Assembly: GCF_012070565.1 (NCBI RefSeq)
Contig: NZ_JAAQRO010000011.1
Coordinates: forward strand, 1 to 64,000
Length of the DNA: 64,000 nt
Reading direction: 5' to 3'
Origin: Anaerosporobacter faecicola
GTDB lineage: Bacteria > Bacillota > Clostridia > Lachnospirales > Lachnospiraceae
A program made the translations under genes and the position numbers. Under the pieces are notes generated by a model, which worked only from the letters and a program-made list of their open reading frames with translations, did no database searches and had not been told where the DNA came from. This document shows positions 44,785-54,229 of this stretch, piece after piece (position 1 is the first letter of the stretch; every line of letters starts with the position of its first letter).

Positions 44785-45519
44785 TTAAGCTTCTACTGTT
44801 TCTTCTACTTCAACAGGAGCTTCGTCGTTTAATTGAGCACCTTGGTTAGCTTCGATAACTGCATCTGCCATTTTAGCAACGATTAATTTAACCGCTCTGA
44901 TTGCATCATCGTTACCAGGAATTACGTAATCTAATTCTTCTGGATCACAGTTAGTATCTGCGATACCGATTAGTGGAATTCCTAATGTATGAGCTTCTTG
45001 AATACAGATTCTTTCTTTCTTAGGATCAACAACAAAGATTGCATCTGGGATGTTCTTCATATCTTTGATACCGCCAAGATTCTTTTCAAGTTTTTCTTGT
45101 TCTTTCTTAAGATTGATAACTTCTTTCTTAGGAAGAACTTCGAAAGTTCCATCTTGAGACATTGTTTCGATTTCTTTTAATCTAGCAATTCTACCTTGGA
45201 TTGTCTTGAAGTTAGTAAGCATACCACCTAACCATCTTTCGTTTACATAGAACATTCCACAACGTTCTGCTTCAGATTTAACAGAATCTTGTGCTTGTTT
45301 CTTAGTACCAACGAAAAGAACTGTACCACCGTCAGCAACGATATCTTTGATTGCATTGTAAGCTTCATCTACTTTACCTACAGATTTTTGTAAGTCGATG
45401 ATGTAGATACCATTTCTTTCTGTGTAGATGTACTCAGCCATCTTAGGGTTCCATCTTCTAGTTTGGTGACCAAAATGTACACCAGCTTCAAGTAATTGTT
45501 TCATTGAAATAACGCTCAT
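44785..45519 (-). CDS. rpsB: 30S ribosomal protein S2
   Basis: 244 aa. Starts [20 protein letters not shown] and contains [46 protein letters not shown] and [14 protein letters not shown], followed by an acidic tail (EEVEEVEA-like). A GGAGG site precedes the ATG. It has its own promoter (45622-45650), although a long motility operon ends just upstream. Confidence 0.98.
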   Translation of the reverse strand: MSVISMKQLLEAGVHFGHQTRRWNPKMAEYIYTERNGIYIIDLQKSVGKVDEAYNAIKDIVADGGTVLFVGTKKQAQDSVKSEAERCGMFYVNERWLGGMLTNFKTIQGRIARLKEIETMSQDGTFEVLPKKEVINLKKEQEKLEKNLGGIKDMKNIPDAIFVVDPKKERICIQEAHTLGIPLIGIADTNCDPEELDYVIPGNDDAIRAVKLIVAKMADAVIEANQGAQLNDEAPVEVEETVEA

Positions 45520-45621
45520 AATTTACCTCCATTTGGTTGTATTCTTCCGTATATTTCATCTTAATAACAGACCACTTAGGCACCCTGTTAATAATCAATA
45601 TACGTGTATTTTAACGTAGCA

Positions 45622-45650
45622 ATTATATCATATGATTGTTCATATGACAA
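45622..45650 (-). promoter_or_regulatory. Promoter of rpsB-tsf
   Basis: Minus-strand TTGTCA (45645-45650), exactly 17 bases, then TATAAT (45622-45627): nearly consensus sigma-A. It gives a leader of about 95 nt with a TAACAG/CTGTTA stem that might serve S2 autoregulation (inference). Confidence 0.85.
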
Positions 45651-45730
45651 GCTTTTTTTATTTTTGTTTTGGTTTTTCTGATATACCTGTTTTTATTGAC
45701 AAGTTTGTACTTGTCATTTTCCCATATAAA

Positions 45731-45794
45731 ACAGCTCCGTGCAACTTAGGAGGCATTTTGTTGTACCTCTCTTCCCATGCTTGCACAGAGCTGT
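45731..45794 (-). terminator. Terminator of the fla/che operon
   Basis: ACAGCTCCGTGCAA (45731-45744) pairs with TTGCACAGAGCTGT (45781-45794), one mismatch, with an inner AGG/CCT stem; the minus-strand RNA continues UUUUAU. It separates the motility genes from the rpsB promoter. Confidence 0.75.
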
Positions 45795-45810
45795 AATACT
45801 CTAAAATGTA

Positions 45811-46461
45811 TTACTTTGAAATAATATTTGCGATCTTTTTATACGTCGCATTGACTGGAATCAAATATTCACCAGTATGAATCTTTCCTGAATACCCCTG
45901 TTCTGACATATACGTACGGAATTCATCCGCATCCTCGATAATGCCTTTTTCTTTTAACATTGTACTGACACTAGTGGCTGTCATTCCTGCAGTGATTTCT
46001 ATTGGGATATAATCAATAGTTACCACAGAAGAATTCTTGTCTTTATCTGCTGTTGTATCTTCTTCTGTTGTAACTTGTGTTCCTGCTTCTGTAGATTCTT
46101 TGTCTATGGAGCCATCTTCTGTTGAATTATCATTCTCCATCGGATCAGCTTCTTTTTTGTCGTCTTCTGACTTTTCGCTATCACTAGTATTTTCATCTTG
46201 TTGAACAACAATCTCTTCTTTACTATTGGTAACGCTGGTATCATCTGTAGGATTCTCACTCAAATCAGTTGATGTATTATCTTCCTGATTTGCTTCTACC
46301 ATACCATAGGATATCGCCTTTTCAATAATTTCCTCTTTTGATAATGTACTTTCTCTTCTTATCCTACTTCGAGAGTTTTGTAAAGAAATCGACATGATCA
46401 GTGCAGTAAATACAATCCCTACACCCAATCCTCGAATAAAGTATTTCAGTTTAATCTTCAT
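45811..46461 (-). CDS. Membrane-anchored protein with a YceG/MltG-like LysM-type domain
   Basis: About 216 aa. One N-terminal membrane helix (YFIRGLGVGIVFTALIMSIS), a long acidic Asp/Glu/Ser/Thr linker (about 50-145), and a C-terminal domain of ~65 residues. That domain, ITAGMTATSVSTMLKEKGII ... KIHTGEYLIPVNATYKKIAN, resembles the small subdomain of MltG. The catalytic MltG domain is absent, so it is probably a wall-binding or structural protein. It is the last gene of the motility operon. Starts at 46461 (ATG) or 46467 (TTG) are both possible. Confidence 0.65.
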   Translation of the reverse strand: MKIKLKYFIRGLGVGIVFTALIMSISLQNSRSRIRRESTLSKEEIIEKAISYGMVEANQEDNTSTDLSENPTDDTSVTNSKEEIVVQQDENTSDSEKSEDDKKEADPMENDNSTEDGSIDKESTEAGTQVTTEEDTTADKDKNSSVVTIDYIPIEITAGMTATSVSTMLKEKGIIEDADEFRTYMSEQGYSGKIHTGEYLIPVNATYKKIANIISK

Positions 46462-46488
46462 ATGCAATCCAAACCTTCCTAAAATCTC

Positions 46489-47181
46489 TTATTTATTGCG
46501 CTCATACAGATTCACTACAAATTTCACTTCACCTTTGCCTAAATCAAGGGTTTTAGCAATTTCCGTTATACTTTTTCCTTCGGCATATAGTTTCATGATG
46601 GCTTGATTGTTATTTTGTTTATCTTCTTCTGTGAATTCCTGCTCTTTATACGTATAAGCGGTTGGATTGATTAACATCGCTGCTTCTTCATCGTTGATTC
46701 CCTGTATATCTCTTTTGGGCTGTTTTTTATCCTGCTTATTCTTATTTTCATCTGAAGTATTAGGTTTAGAATACTCCGTTGTTTCTTTCGTCAAGGAATT
46801 TTTTGCTACAACTTCCTTTCCATATTGTTCTTTCATCGTTTCTTCTTTTTCGTTTAGCATATTATAAAGAAACACAACTTCCGTATGATTTTGATCAATC
46901 TTCTCTAAGATTTGATCAGAATAATCACTAATTGCCATAATCTTTTCATTGGTTACTTTATTTAATCCATTTTCTGTCTTTACAATTGTTTGTTCTGAAA
47001 GTGTTGTAAGACTCTCTTCTACTTTGTTCTTCAGGGCAAGGAGGGAGGATTCATCCAACCGATTCCCTGAATTATGATCCAATCCATCTTCTTTCTGTCC
47101 ATTGCTTTTCTCAGTAAAAAAGAAACTTATCGCAATAATGATTAATCCCAGAACTACCATAAATACATCAAATACTGTCAT
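46489..47181 (-). CDS. Membrane-anchored helix-turn-helix protein, SwrB-like position
   Basis: 230 aa. An N-terminal helix (VFDVFMVVLGLIIIAISFFF) anchors a coiled-coil region (about 45-115), a charged linker and a C-terminal helix-turn-helix-like segment (IMKLYAEGKSITEIAKTLDL, then GKGEVKFVVNLYE). It probably belongs to the DUF6115 group. In Bacillus subtilis the single-helix protein SwrB lies at the same place between sigD and rpsB; this may be its positional counterpart. Its function here is not known. Confidence 0.65.
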   Translation of the reverse strand: MTVFDVFMVVLGLIIIAISFFFTEKSNGQKEDGLDHNSGNRLDESSLLALKNKVEESLTTLSEQTIVKTENGLNKVTNEKIMAISDYSDQILEKIDQNHTEVVFLYNMLNEKEETMKEQYGKEVVAKNSLTKETTEYSKPNTSDENKNKQDKKQPKRDIQGINDEEAAMLINPTAYTYKEQEFTEEDKQNNNQAIMKLYAEGKSITEIAKTLDLGKGEVKFVVNLYERNK

Positions 47182-47196
47182 AAATCTTCTCCCAGT

Positions 47197-47511
47197 TTAT
47201 ATTTTAATATCAAAAGAACCTTTTTCATAACCAGGTACAGAATGAAGGGTGTCCTCTTTCTTCTTTCCCTTCTTATTCTGGCCATTATATGACTGTCCAT
47301 TTCCTTTTTCCTTTGCATCATAACGATACTCGTTATTTTCACTTTTTTTAGACTCAATGGTTTTTCGTTGTTCGTGTTTAACTGTCTGTTGAAATGTTGT
47401 ATTCATTTGCATTTGTTCTTCCATTGGTCTTTGTGCTTCAACATGTTTGATCGCTGATACTTCATTTGTACGTGGTACTAATGTTAACATATCTAATGGA
47501 GTGATTGGCAT
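47197..47511 (-). CDS. 104-aa soluble protein of the motility operon
   Basis: AAGGGGATG lies just before the ATG. The short N-terminal motif MPITPLDMLTLVPRTNEVS is followed by a Gln/Lys-rich, probably disordered basic region ending YEKGSFDIKI. No signal peptide or membrane segment. Function unknown; co-transcribed between the FapA-like and HTH genes, 24 and 15 bases away, so a motility-linked role is inferred. Confidence 0.6.
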   Translation of the reverse strand: MPITPLDMLTLVPRTNEVSAIKHVEAQRPMEEQMQMNTTFQQTVKHEQRKTIESKKSENNEYRYDAKEKGNGQSYNGQNKKGKKKEDTLHSVPGYEKGSFDIKI

Positions 47512-47534
47512 ACGCTCATCCCCTTTCTTGCTTG

Positions 47535-49139
47535 TTAATTCAACCCAAGTACACGAATGTCTGCTTTATCTTTTATGAATTGGCAATGATGTTCTGTATT
47601 CTTGATAATATAGATTACACTTCCTATAGATATACGAACACCTGAATATGCCATATTTTCAACAATAACTTTTCCGTTAATATTTTCTTCCATTTGTTCT
47701 TGTAGTATCATATATTTTTCCATAAGTGGTTCTAGTTTTTTCTCAATCTCCGTATTTTGTTGGGACAGTTTTTGTAAATACTGTAATTTATCAGCACTAA
47801 TCTTCTCTCCCATAACAACCTTTTTCTTAAATAATGTTAAAACCTGAACCAATTTATCTTTTGCTTCTTGTAACTGTACGATTTCTACTTCACAATCATG
47901 ATATGCGTCTACCAAAGTTGGGTCGACTCCAACTTCTAATACAGTTGTTGTTCCCATCGTTGAACCTGCAGTCTTTAGTCGGATCATTGAACCTGCTTTG
48001 ATCTCACCACCAGTTACAAAGCCTTTTTTTCCACTAACAATAACATCTGTTTTTGCATACACTTTGCTATGCAAAATAGCTTCGGTATCTACATATCCAC
48101 CAGATTTTACAGTGGAACTCTCTATAAATTTACTAAAGATATTCCCCTTTGCCTGTAGTAATCCACGATTCATACCTTGAATACCACGTTTTAGTATAAT
48201 CTGACCATCGCTATGTAGTTCGGCTCCTTCAACTACACCATCTACTATAATATCTCCTTTTGCGCGTACTGTGAACCCAGTTCTAACATTTCCTTTTACA
48301 TGTACATTTCCATCATATGTAATATCACCTGTTGATGTATCTACATCTGCTAATACTTCATATGTATCTGACACAAACACTTTACCATCGGTTAATTCTA
48401 CATGTCCCGATACTTTCGTGTACATCTTAAGTCCATCTTCCGAAAGATATATATTGTTTCCATGACGAAGAATATTATTGACGACTTTTTGAGGGCGAAT
48501 AATATTTCCATTAACATCGATACCTGGCACACCTGCATTCGCTGGAATCAGCTCTGCCAACAATTGATCTTTATTAACATGACTAATCATATCTAATTGG
48601 TGGAAATCCACGGAACCATCTTCATTATGTTTTGGTTTTAGCGTTTTATCTGTTTGAAAATAGTATTTGATTTCCGCACTTTTTCCTTCAACTGGATCCA
48701 ATCCTTTTGCTATCACAATTTCTGTATTATAGCATCGTTCTCTCATAAAATCTGTAATTGCTGTATTCTGCACGCCATATTTAATATTTTCTCGTGTTAA
48801 ACTTGATTTAATATCTTCTTCATCCAATAATTTCCCGCCTACTGATGGTGGAAACCATTTTGCATAAGCGGTCTTACGATCTTCAGAGATACGAAAAGTG
48901 ACTGATTCCATTATCGGTAACATGTTTCCATTACTTAGTTTAATTTCTGTTTCTTCCACTAAGGATATTACTGTTGTATGCAATGTTTTTATATCATAAT
49001 CATTTATCTTAACCTTAGACAAATAACTTGTAATTTCATCTGTTGTAATTGATAACCCTCCCTCGGTTTCAGGGATTAGATGGATATATACCCCATCTTC
49101 TTTCGTGTTTAAATAGAAATAAGCATTTTTTTGTTTCAT
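47535..49139 (-). CDS. FapA/DUF342 family protein
   Basis: 534 aa from the ATG after GTGGGG; longer frames exist, but homology starts here. The centre is a right-handed beta-helix of repeated turns (GDITYDGNVHVKGNVRTGFT, AKGDIIVDGVVEGAELHSDG, SGGYVDTEAILHSKVYA), typical of DUF342. It ends with a coiled-coil (about 445-495) and a small domain (VENMAYSGVRISIGSVIYII). The role in bacteria is unclear; it recurs in clostridial motility operons next to the sigma-28 gene. Confidence 0.85.
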   Translation of the reverse strand: MKQKNAYFYLNTKEDGVYIHLIPETEGGLSITTDEITSYLSKVKINDYDIKTLHTTVISLVEETEIKLSNGNMLPIMESVTFRISEDRKTAYAKWFPPSVGGKLLDEEDIKSSLTRENIKYGVQNTAITDFMRERCYNTEIVIAKGLDPVEGKSAEIKYYFQTDKTLKPKHNEDGSVDFHQLDMISHVNKDQLLAELIPANAGVPGIDVNGNIIRPQKVVNNILRHGNNIYLSEDGLKMYTKVSGHVELTDGKVFVSDTYEVLADVDTSTGDITYDGNVHVKGNVRTGFTVRAKGDIIVDGVVEGAELHSDGQIILKRGIQGMNRGLLQAKGNIFSKFIESSTVKSGGYVDTEAILHSKVYAKTDVIVSGKKGFVTGGEIKAGSMIRLKTAGSTMGTTTVLEVGVDPTLVDAYHDCEVEIVQLQEAKDKLVQVLTLFKKKVVMGEKISADKLQYLQKLSQQNTEIEKKLEPLMEKYMILQEQMEENINGKVIVENMAYSGVRISIGSVIYIIKNTEHHCQFIKDKADIRVLGLN

Positions 49140-49336
49140 TTTTTTCCCCACTTTCACGTAGTTGATCCTTTTGAACGACCTATGTCCCACCATACTACGT
49201 ATTGCTACCCACACAGTACTTTCACAATACGAAAACATGACCTTCTGCCTTTGTATTATTGCATACTCATATTATATTTATTTTTTTGTATAAAAACAAG
49301 CCCTCTATAACTTTAAGATAAGAGAACTTGTATTTT

Positions 49337-50104
49337 TTATAATATATGAAACAAATCTATATTATTTCCCATTTTGCTTCGCATCTTCTGCAATGCTTTT
49401 GTATGAAGCTGTGATACCCTAGATTCAGATACTTCCAATGTTAAGCTAATCTCCTTTAGAGTCAATTCTTCATAGTAATATAGAATGATTACTTTCTTTT
49501 CTTTTTCAGTTAATGATTCTAGACTTTGCAATAAAATCTCTTTTAATTCATTGCGTTCAATAAATTTATCCGGTTGTGCAAATTGTGAATTGTCATTCGC
49601 ATCAACACGAACATCACTTCCTTGTTCAATATATTCATCAAGCGACACTAACGATGAAATCTTGGTCTGATTTTGCCATGTTGCTAATTCTTTTACTGTT
49701 ATATCTAGCTCGCTCGCTAATTCATCATCTGTTGCTACTCTACCCAATCTTGCTTCAATCTTCTGGTAAGCTAAATCAATTTTCTTTTGTTTTTGCCGTA
49801 AAGTACGAGGTAACCAATCCATTTTTCGAATCTGATCTAAAATTGCTCCTCGAATCCTTAGCGTTGCATAGGTTTCAAACTTTACACCTTTGCTATAATC
49901 AAATTTATCAATTGCATCAATCAGACCAAATATTCCATATCCAACCAAATCATCGTATTCTACATTATACCCAAGATACATGCTGAGACGGCCTGCAACG
50001 ATCTTAACCAATTCTGCATACTCCAAAATGATTTTTTCTCGACTTGAACTTGATCGATTTTTGCTATATTCTTCCCATAATTTATTTCTTCCTTCTTCGT
50101 TCAT
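49337..50104 (-). CDS. sigD: RNA polymerase sigma factor for flagellar genes (sigma-28, FliA/SigD/WhiG)
   Basis: 255 aa. Region 2 is AELVKIVAGRLSMYLGYNVE ... YDDLVGYGIFGLIDAIDKFD, with YATLRIRGAILDQIRKMDWL in 2.4. Region 4 is ESLTEKEKKVIILYYYEELT, then LKEISLTLEVSESRVSQLHT. It directs transcription of late flagellar and chemotaxis genes and is usually controlled by FlgM, which is not in this window. The ATG five bases after GGAGG is used rather than a TTG four codons earlier. Confidence 0.95.
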   Translation of the reverse strand: MNEEGRNKLWEEYSKNRSSSSREKIILEYAELVKIVAGRLSMYLGYNVEYDDLVGYGIFGLIDAIDKFDYSKGVKFETYATLRIRGAILDQIRKMDWLPRTLRQKQKKIDLAYQKIEARLGRVATDDELASELDITVKELATWQNQTKISSLVSLDEYIEQGSDVRVDANDNSQFAQPDKFIERNELKEILLQSLESLTEKEKKVIILYYYEELTLKEISLTLEVSESRVSQLHTKALQKMRSKMGNNIDLFHIL

Positions 50105-50136
50105 GTTCGCCTCCAAAAGACAGTATCCTTATAACT

Positions 50137-50400
50137 TTATTTTTCTGTAACTGGTTCCTCTTCAGCTGCAGTTTCTTCACCTTCCGTAGCGACATCCATA
50201 TCTTCCGCTTGCTCTAAATCTGTCGTAATAATTCTATTTATTAGATTCCTTGCGATTAGTCCAATGACATAAAAGATAACCAATACACCAAGTAAAATTT
50301 CAAGAGTCAATGTAACACTGTATGATTTGATCAAACAAAACGCACAGGTGATTGTCCCCGCTAAAAGCATAATTATTGATGGTATATATCTTGTCCTCAT
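50137..50400 (-). CDS. Small membrane protein between cheD and sigD
   Basis: 87 aa from the ATG eight bases after AGGAG. Two membrane segments (YIPSIIMLLAGTITCAFCLI and LEILLGVLVIFYVIGLIARN) and an acidic C-terminal tail (EDMDVATEGEETAAEEEPV). No known family; its place in a tight motility operon (about 30 bases each side) suggests a flagellar role. Confidence 0.7.
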   Translation of the reverse strand: MRTRYIPSIIMLLAGTITCAFCLIKSYSVTLTLEILLGVLVIFYVIGLIARNLINRIITTDLEQAEDMDVATEGEETAAEEEPVTEK

Positions 50401-50447
50401 TCTCTTCACTCCTGCCAATTATATACTATATATGTCGAATAGACACA

Positions 50448-50933
50448 CTATATAATTTTTATCGGCTTTCCTACTGATTTTATTAATAGTTCTCCAGTCT
50501 CAGTATAAAATTCGATCGTACGACCATAATTCAATCCCGTATCTTCACTTAGTATCTTAATACCTAGCGCATTCAATTTTGCTTTCGTGGCATCAACATT
50601 ACGATCCCCAATACGAAGCATATCATTGTTGGAACTAAATGCGAACATTTGCGCTCCACCTGCAATCTTTGCAACCAAATTTTGACGTTTAGCACCTAAC
50701 GATAACATCAGTTTTATTAATTCATCAATACCTGTATCTGCAAATTTTGCATGGTTTTCATTCTTACGTATCTTCGTACTATCGGGTAGCATAATATGTG
50801 CCATTCCTCCTACTTTTGTAGAAGGATCATACAACGCAATACCAACGCATGAACCAAGTCCCAATGTGGTTAATGCATTTGGATATTTGCAGGCATTTAA
50901 ATCTGCCATCCCTACTTTTATCATTTCTCCCAT
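50448..50933 (-). CDS. cheD: Chemoreceptor glutamine deamidase CheD
   Basis: 161 aa. Catalytic Cys in TLGLGSCVGIALYD and His in GMAHIMLPDS, with the further motif AKIAGGAQMF. It deamidates receptor glutamines and stimulates CheC. The first ATG has AGGTG just upstream; MIKVGMAD three codons on is an alternative. Eight bases separate it from cheC. Confidence 0.95.
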   Translation of the reverse strand: MGEMIKVGMADLNACKYPNALTTLGLGSCVGIALYDPSTKVGGMAHIMLPDSTKIRKNENHAKFADTGIDELIKLMLSLGAKRQNLVAKIAGGAQMFAFSSNNDMLRIGDRNVDATKAKLNALGIKILSEDTGLNYGRTIEFYTETGELLIKSVGKPIKII

Positions 50934-50941
50934 AAAATCAC

Positions 50942-51550
50942 CTATAGTCCTAAAGAACTCATGATTTTCCCGTATGAGTCCATAGTTGGAATTAGTATAA
51001 AGTAACCGTTAACTTCATCATCATCTTCACAGAATTGCGATTGAATTAAAAGTGCTTTGTCTCCAATTTTTCCAAATTCAATGGCTGGTACACTTAGAAT
51101 CGCCCCTGACATATCAATCGACATATATGGTATTGACGCTGATATTCGCATATTGGTTAATGCTGATAAAGAAGACAGGTACGCACCTGCAATAATATTC
51201 CCTATTTCATTTAATGCAGATAATTCCATCTCTGAGAATTCCCTATTTTCTTCTGTTTTTGTGCCTAATATCATGTCGACTAAATGATGTGCTGAATTCT
51301 TTTCTAGCATAAACATCATCATTCCATCGATATCACCATCAAGGGTGAGTAGAATTCCAACTACAATTGTTTCTGCTCCACCAACAACCTCCGGTAGATC
51401 GCGAAATTCTAGTAAATCAACAATAGGAACTTTCATATCTACTTTTGAGTTTATCATTTGTGATAATGCTGTTGTTGCATTCCCTGCTCCAATATTTCCA
51501 ATCTCTTTAAGTACATCAAAATGCATATTATCAATTTGATCAATATCCAC
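50942..51550 (-). CDS. cheC: CheY-P phosphatase CheC
   Basis: 202 aa. Two copies of the active-site ExxN helix: LKEIGNIGAGNATTALSQM and LNEIGNIIAGAYLSSLSALT, so both sites look functional. It dephosphorylates CheY-P and binds CheD. The start is GTG at 51550, eight bases after GGGAGG; an in-frame GTG three codons earlier overlaps that site. A terminator-like hairpin lies between it and cheW. Confidence 0.93.
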   Translation of the reverse strand: MDIDQIDNMHFDVLKEIGNIGAGNATTALSQMINSKVDMKVPIVDLLEFRDLPEVVGGAETIVVGILLTLDGDIDGMMMFMLEKNSAHHLVDMILGTKTEENREFSEMELSALNEIGNIIAGAYLSSLSALTNMRISASIPYMSIDMSGAILSVPAIEFGKIGDKALLIQSQFCEDDDEVNGYFILIPTMDSYGKIMSSLGL

Positions 51551-51581
51551 CAGTAACACCTCCCGACTCTACTCTTTTGTA

Positions 51582-51639
51582 AAAAAGGATTGCCACAAGA
51601 ACATTACATTGTTTTAATGATTTGTAGCAACCCCTTTTT
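51582..51639. terminator. Terminator-like hairpin inside the che genes
   Basis: AAAAAGGATTGCCACAA pairs with TTGTAGCAACCCCTTTTT (two mismatches), with T-rich flanks on both strands, in the cheW-cheC spacer. On the minus strand it would stop or dampen transcription before cheC, cheD and sigD. Confidence 0.6.
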
Positions 51640-51648
51640 CCAATCCGA

Positions 51649-52104
51649 CTAAACAGCCTCTTTCTCTACTATTACACCCGCGATATTTAGTAAAGAGATT
51701 AAATTATCACCATTCTTACCAATACCACTTAAATACATGGATTTTTCATCCTTAGCATTATATGTTACTTTTTCAATACTTTCTTCTTCTAACGTTACTA
51801 CTTCTTTTACTTCATCTACAAGTATACCAATCGCAGATTGTGCCTCAAACTTAAGAATGATAATTCTTGTAGAGTTTGTAATCTCATCTGGTTCAAGGCC
51901 AAATTTTAATCGAATACTCATAACTGGAATGATCTCACCTCGAAGATTTATGACACCTTTGAAAAAAGACTGTGCCTTAGGAACTCTAGTGATTCTTTGC
52001 ATTCTTACGATATTATCAACATATTGAATATCGATACCATATTGTTCATTACCAATTCTTACAACAATATATTGTTTTGCTTCTGCGCTCATATTCGTAT
52101 CCAT
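51649..52104 (-). CDS. cheW: Chemotaxis coupling protein CheW
   Basis: 151 aa. The SH3-like CheW fold is recognisable by VVRIGNEQYGIDIQYVDNIV, RVPKAQSFFKGVINLRGEII and VMSIRLKFGL. It links CheA to the chemoreceptors. TAGGAGG precedes the ATG; 12 bases after cheA. Confidence 0.96.
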   Translation of the reverse strand: MDTNMSAEAKQYIVVRIGNEQYGIDIQYVDNIVRMQRITRVPKAQSFFKGVINLRGEIIPVMSIRLKFGLEPDEITNSTRIIILKFEAQSAIGILVDEVKEVVTLEEESIEKVTYNAKDEKSMYLSGIGKNGDNLISLLNIAGVIVEKEAV

Positions 52105-52116
52105 AGTAAGTTCCTC

Positions 52117-54228
52117 CTATACCAACGTATTAACATCAAGAATTAGGGCTACTTCACCATCACCAAGGATCGTTGCACCACCAATCATCTTATTGTTGTT
52201 AATATATTTGCCTAATGATTTAATAACAATTTCTTGTTGTCCAATCAAGTTGTCAATTACAAGACCTGCAAGCTTGTCTCCCTTTGAAACGATAACAACA
52301 GTTAAACTTTCAGGCGTTTCATTTGTCTGTTCAACATCAAGAATATCAGCTAAGCGGATGATTGGAATTACTGTACCTCTTAAATTGATTACTTCTTTTG
52401 TCTGAACATACTTAATATCATGAACAGGAACATCTTCTATTGTTTGAATACTTCCAAGAGGAATTGCATATTTTTCTTTTCCGATTTCAACCATAAGTGC
52501 TTGAATGATTGCAAGTGTTAATGGTAAACGAATGATGAAATTACTTCCTTCACCTAATTTTGTTCTTGCTTCGATATCACCACCTAATGCTTCAATTCTT
52601 GTCTTAACTACATCAAGACCAACACCTCTACCTGAAACATCAGTAATCTTTTCTGCTGTAGAGAAACTTGGACGGAATAAAAGATCAATTACGTCTTTAT
52701 CAGTCATTGTTTCTGCTTGTTCTTTCGTTACAGTACCTTTTTCAATTGCTTTTGCCTTAACTTTTTCTACATTGATTCCGGCACCATCATCACGTACTTC
52801 AATGACAACATTATTACCATCTTGGTACGCATCTAAGAAAATGGATCCAACTTCAGGTTTACCAGCTTTTCTTCTCTCTTCAGCACTTTCCAAACCATGG
52901 TCAGCAGAATTACGAAGAAGATGCATCAAAGGATCACCAATTTCATCGATTACCGTACGGTCAAGTTCTGTATCTTCACCAGTCATATATAATTCCATCT
53001 TCTTGTCTAGCTTCTTAGATAAGTCACGAATCATACGTGGGAATCGATTAACAACACTTTCAATTGGTACCATTCGAACTTTCATAACGGATTCATGTAA
53101 GTTTGTTGTTACACGTTCCAAGTATTCGATTTGTTCATTAAAAGCACTTTCGGAACGATTTTCATTCTCTCCTGAACTAATGGAAACCAAACCATTCTTT
53201 GCGATGATCAACTCACTTACTAAGTTCATTAATACATCTAACTTTTCAATATCTACACGTACAGAACGGTTAACAACTGGTTTAGACTGTTGTTTTGCCT
53301 GCGCTGGAGCTTTCTGTTGTGTTGCTTCTTTTTTCTCAGTTGGAGCAGTTGCAGTTGCTGCAGCAGCGGCTTGTACGGTTTCTTTTGCTACAGGAGCTGT
53401 TTCTGATTTTTCTACTTGTCCTTCATTCTTCTCTTCTGGTGCTTGCATCTTGTCTATGTATACAGACTTGATTTCTGATACATTAAGAATCTTGTTCTTA
53501 ACTGTTTCAAGTGCAGATTCTGTAATGAGAATTACACTAAAATCAAATTCAAACTTCTCATCTTCTATGTCTTGTACATCAGGATAAGATTTTATTACTT
53601 CACCTAATTCTTCTAATGCTTTGAATACAAGGAAAGCTCTTGCAGCTTTTAAGATACAAGTTTCTTGAATATATATTGTTATACCATATATATTCTTTCC
53701 AATCTCTTTTGCTTTTATCATTGCATTACTTTCGTAATCAGCAATGCGAAGATCCTGATATTTTGCACCTTCTTCATGTGCTTGTGCTGGTTCTGCCTGT
53801 GTCGCAGTAGCTGTAGTAGCCTGTGTATCTACTTTTTCTCCAACACCTTCCTGTAATATTTTATTTAATTCAGAAATAATAGGTTCATTATCTTCTGTTC
53901 CTTCATCTGCTGTTTCCTGGATATTGCTAAGATAAGACTCTAATGCATCTAATCCCTGGAATAAAACATCTACAAGATTTGCGCCTACTGTCATCTTTCC
54001 ATTACGGATTTCTGAGAAAACATTCTCCATATCATGAGTAAGACGCTGCATTCTTTTATATCCCATGGTTCCAGCCATTCCTTTTAGTGAATGTGCAGCA
54101 CGGAAAATCTCATTAATGGTATTTACGTTATCTGGTTCTTTTTCAAGAATCAACAATTGCTCATTCAGATTTTGCAAATGTTCTTTTGTTTCATCGATAA
54201 ATATCTCAAGGTATTGACTAACGTCCAT
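52117..54228 (-). CDS. cheA: Chemotaxis histidine kinase CheA
   Basis: 703 aa. Domain order: HPt with phosphorylated His46 (IFRAAHSLKGMAG), a CheY-binding region, an Ala/Glu/Thr/Gln linker (about 270-315), the dimerisation domain (VRVDIEKLDVLMNLVSELII), the ATPase (LLRNSADHGLESAEERRKAG; EVRDDGAGIN; DVSGRGVGLDVV) and the CheW-like C-terminal domain (YAIPLGSIQTIEDVPV). It passes phosphate to CheY and CheB. One base separates it from cheB. Confidence 0.97.
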   Translation of the reverse strand: MDVSQYLEIFIDETKEHLQNLNEQLLILEKEPDNVNTINEIFRAAHSLKGMAGTMGYKRMQRLTHDMENVFSEIRNGKMTVGANLVDVLFQGLDALESYLSNIQETADEGTEDNEPIISELNKILQEGVGEKVDTQATTATATQAEPAQAHEEGAKYQDLRIADYESNAMIKAKEIGKNIYGITIYIQETCILKAARAFLVFKALEELGEVIKSYPDVQDIEDEKFEFDFSVILITESALETVKNKILNVSEIKSVYIDKMQAPEEKNEGQVEKSETAPVAKETVQAAAAATATAPTEKKEATQQKAPAQAKQQSKPVVNRSVRVDIEKLDVLMNLVSELIIAKNGLVSISSGENENRSESAFNEQIEYLERVTTNLHESVMKVRMVPIESVVNRFPRMIRDLSKKLDKKMELYMTGEDTELDRTVIDEIGDPLMHLLRNSADHGLESAEERRKAGKPEVGSIFLDAYQDGNNVVIEVRDDGAGINVEKVKAKAIEKGTVTKEQAETMTDKDVIDLLFRPSFSTAEKITDVSGRGVGLDVVKTRIEALGGDIEARTKLGEGSNFIIRLPLTLAIIQALMVEIGKEKYAIPLGSIQTIEDVPVHDIKYVQTKEVINLRGTVIPIIRLADILDVEQTNETPESLTVVIVSKGDKLAGLVIDNLIGQQEIVIKSLGKYINNNKMIGGATILGDGEVALILDVNTLV

Positions 54229-54229
54229 C

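Noticed and set aside
52505-53587. Long open frame (360 codons) on the plus strand
   Set aside because: It is fully antisense to cheA, has no ribosome site and its composition mirrors cheA codons; a shadow of the real gene.
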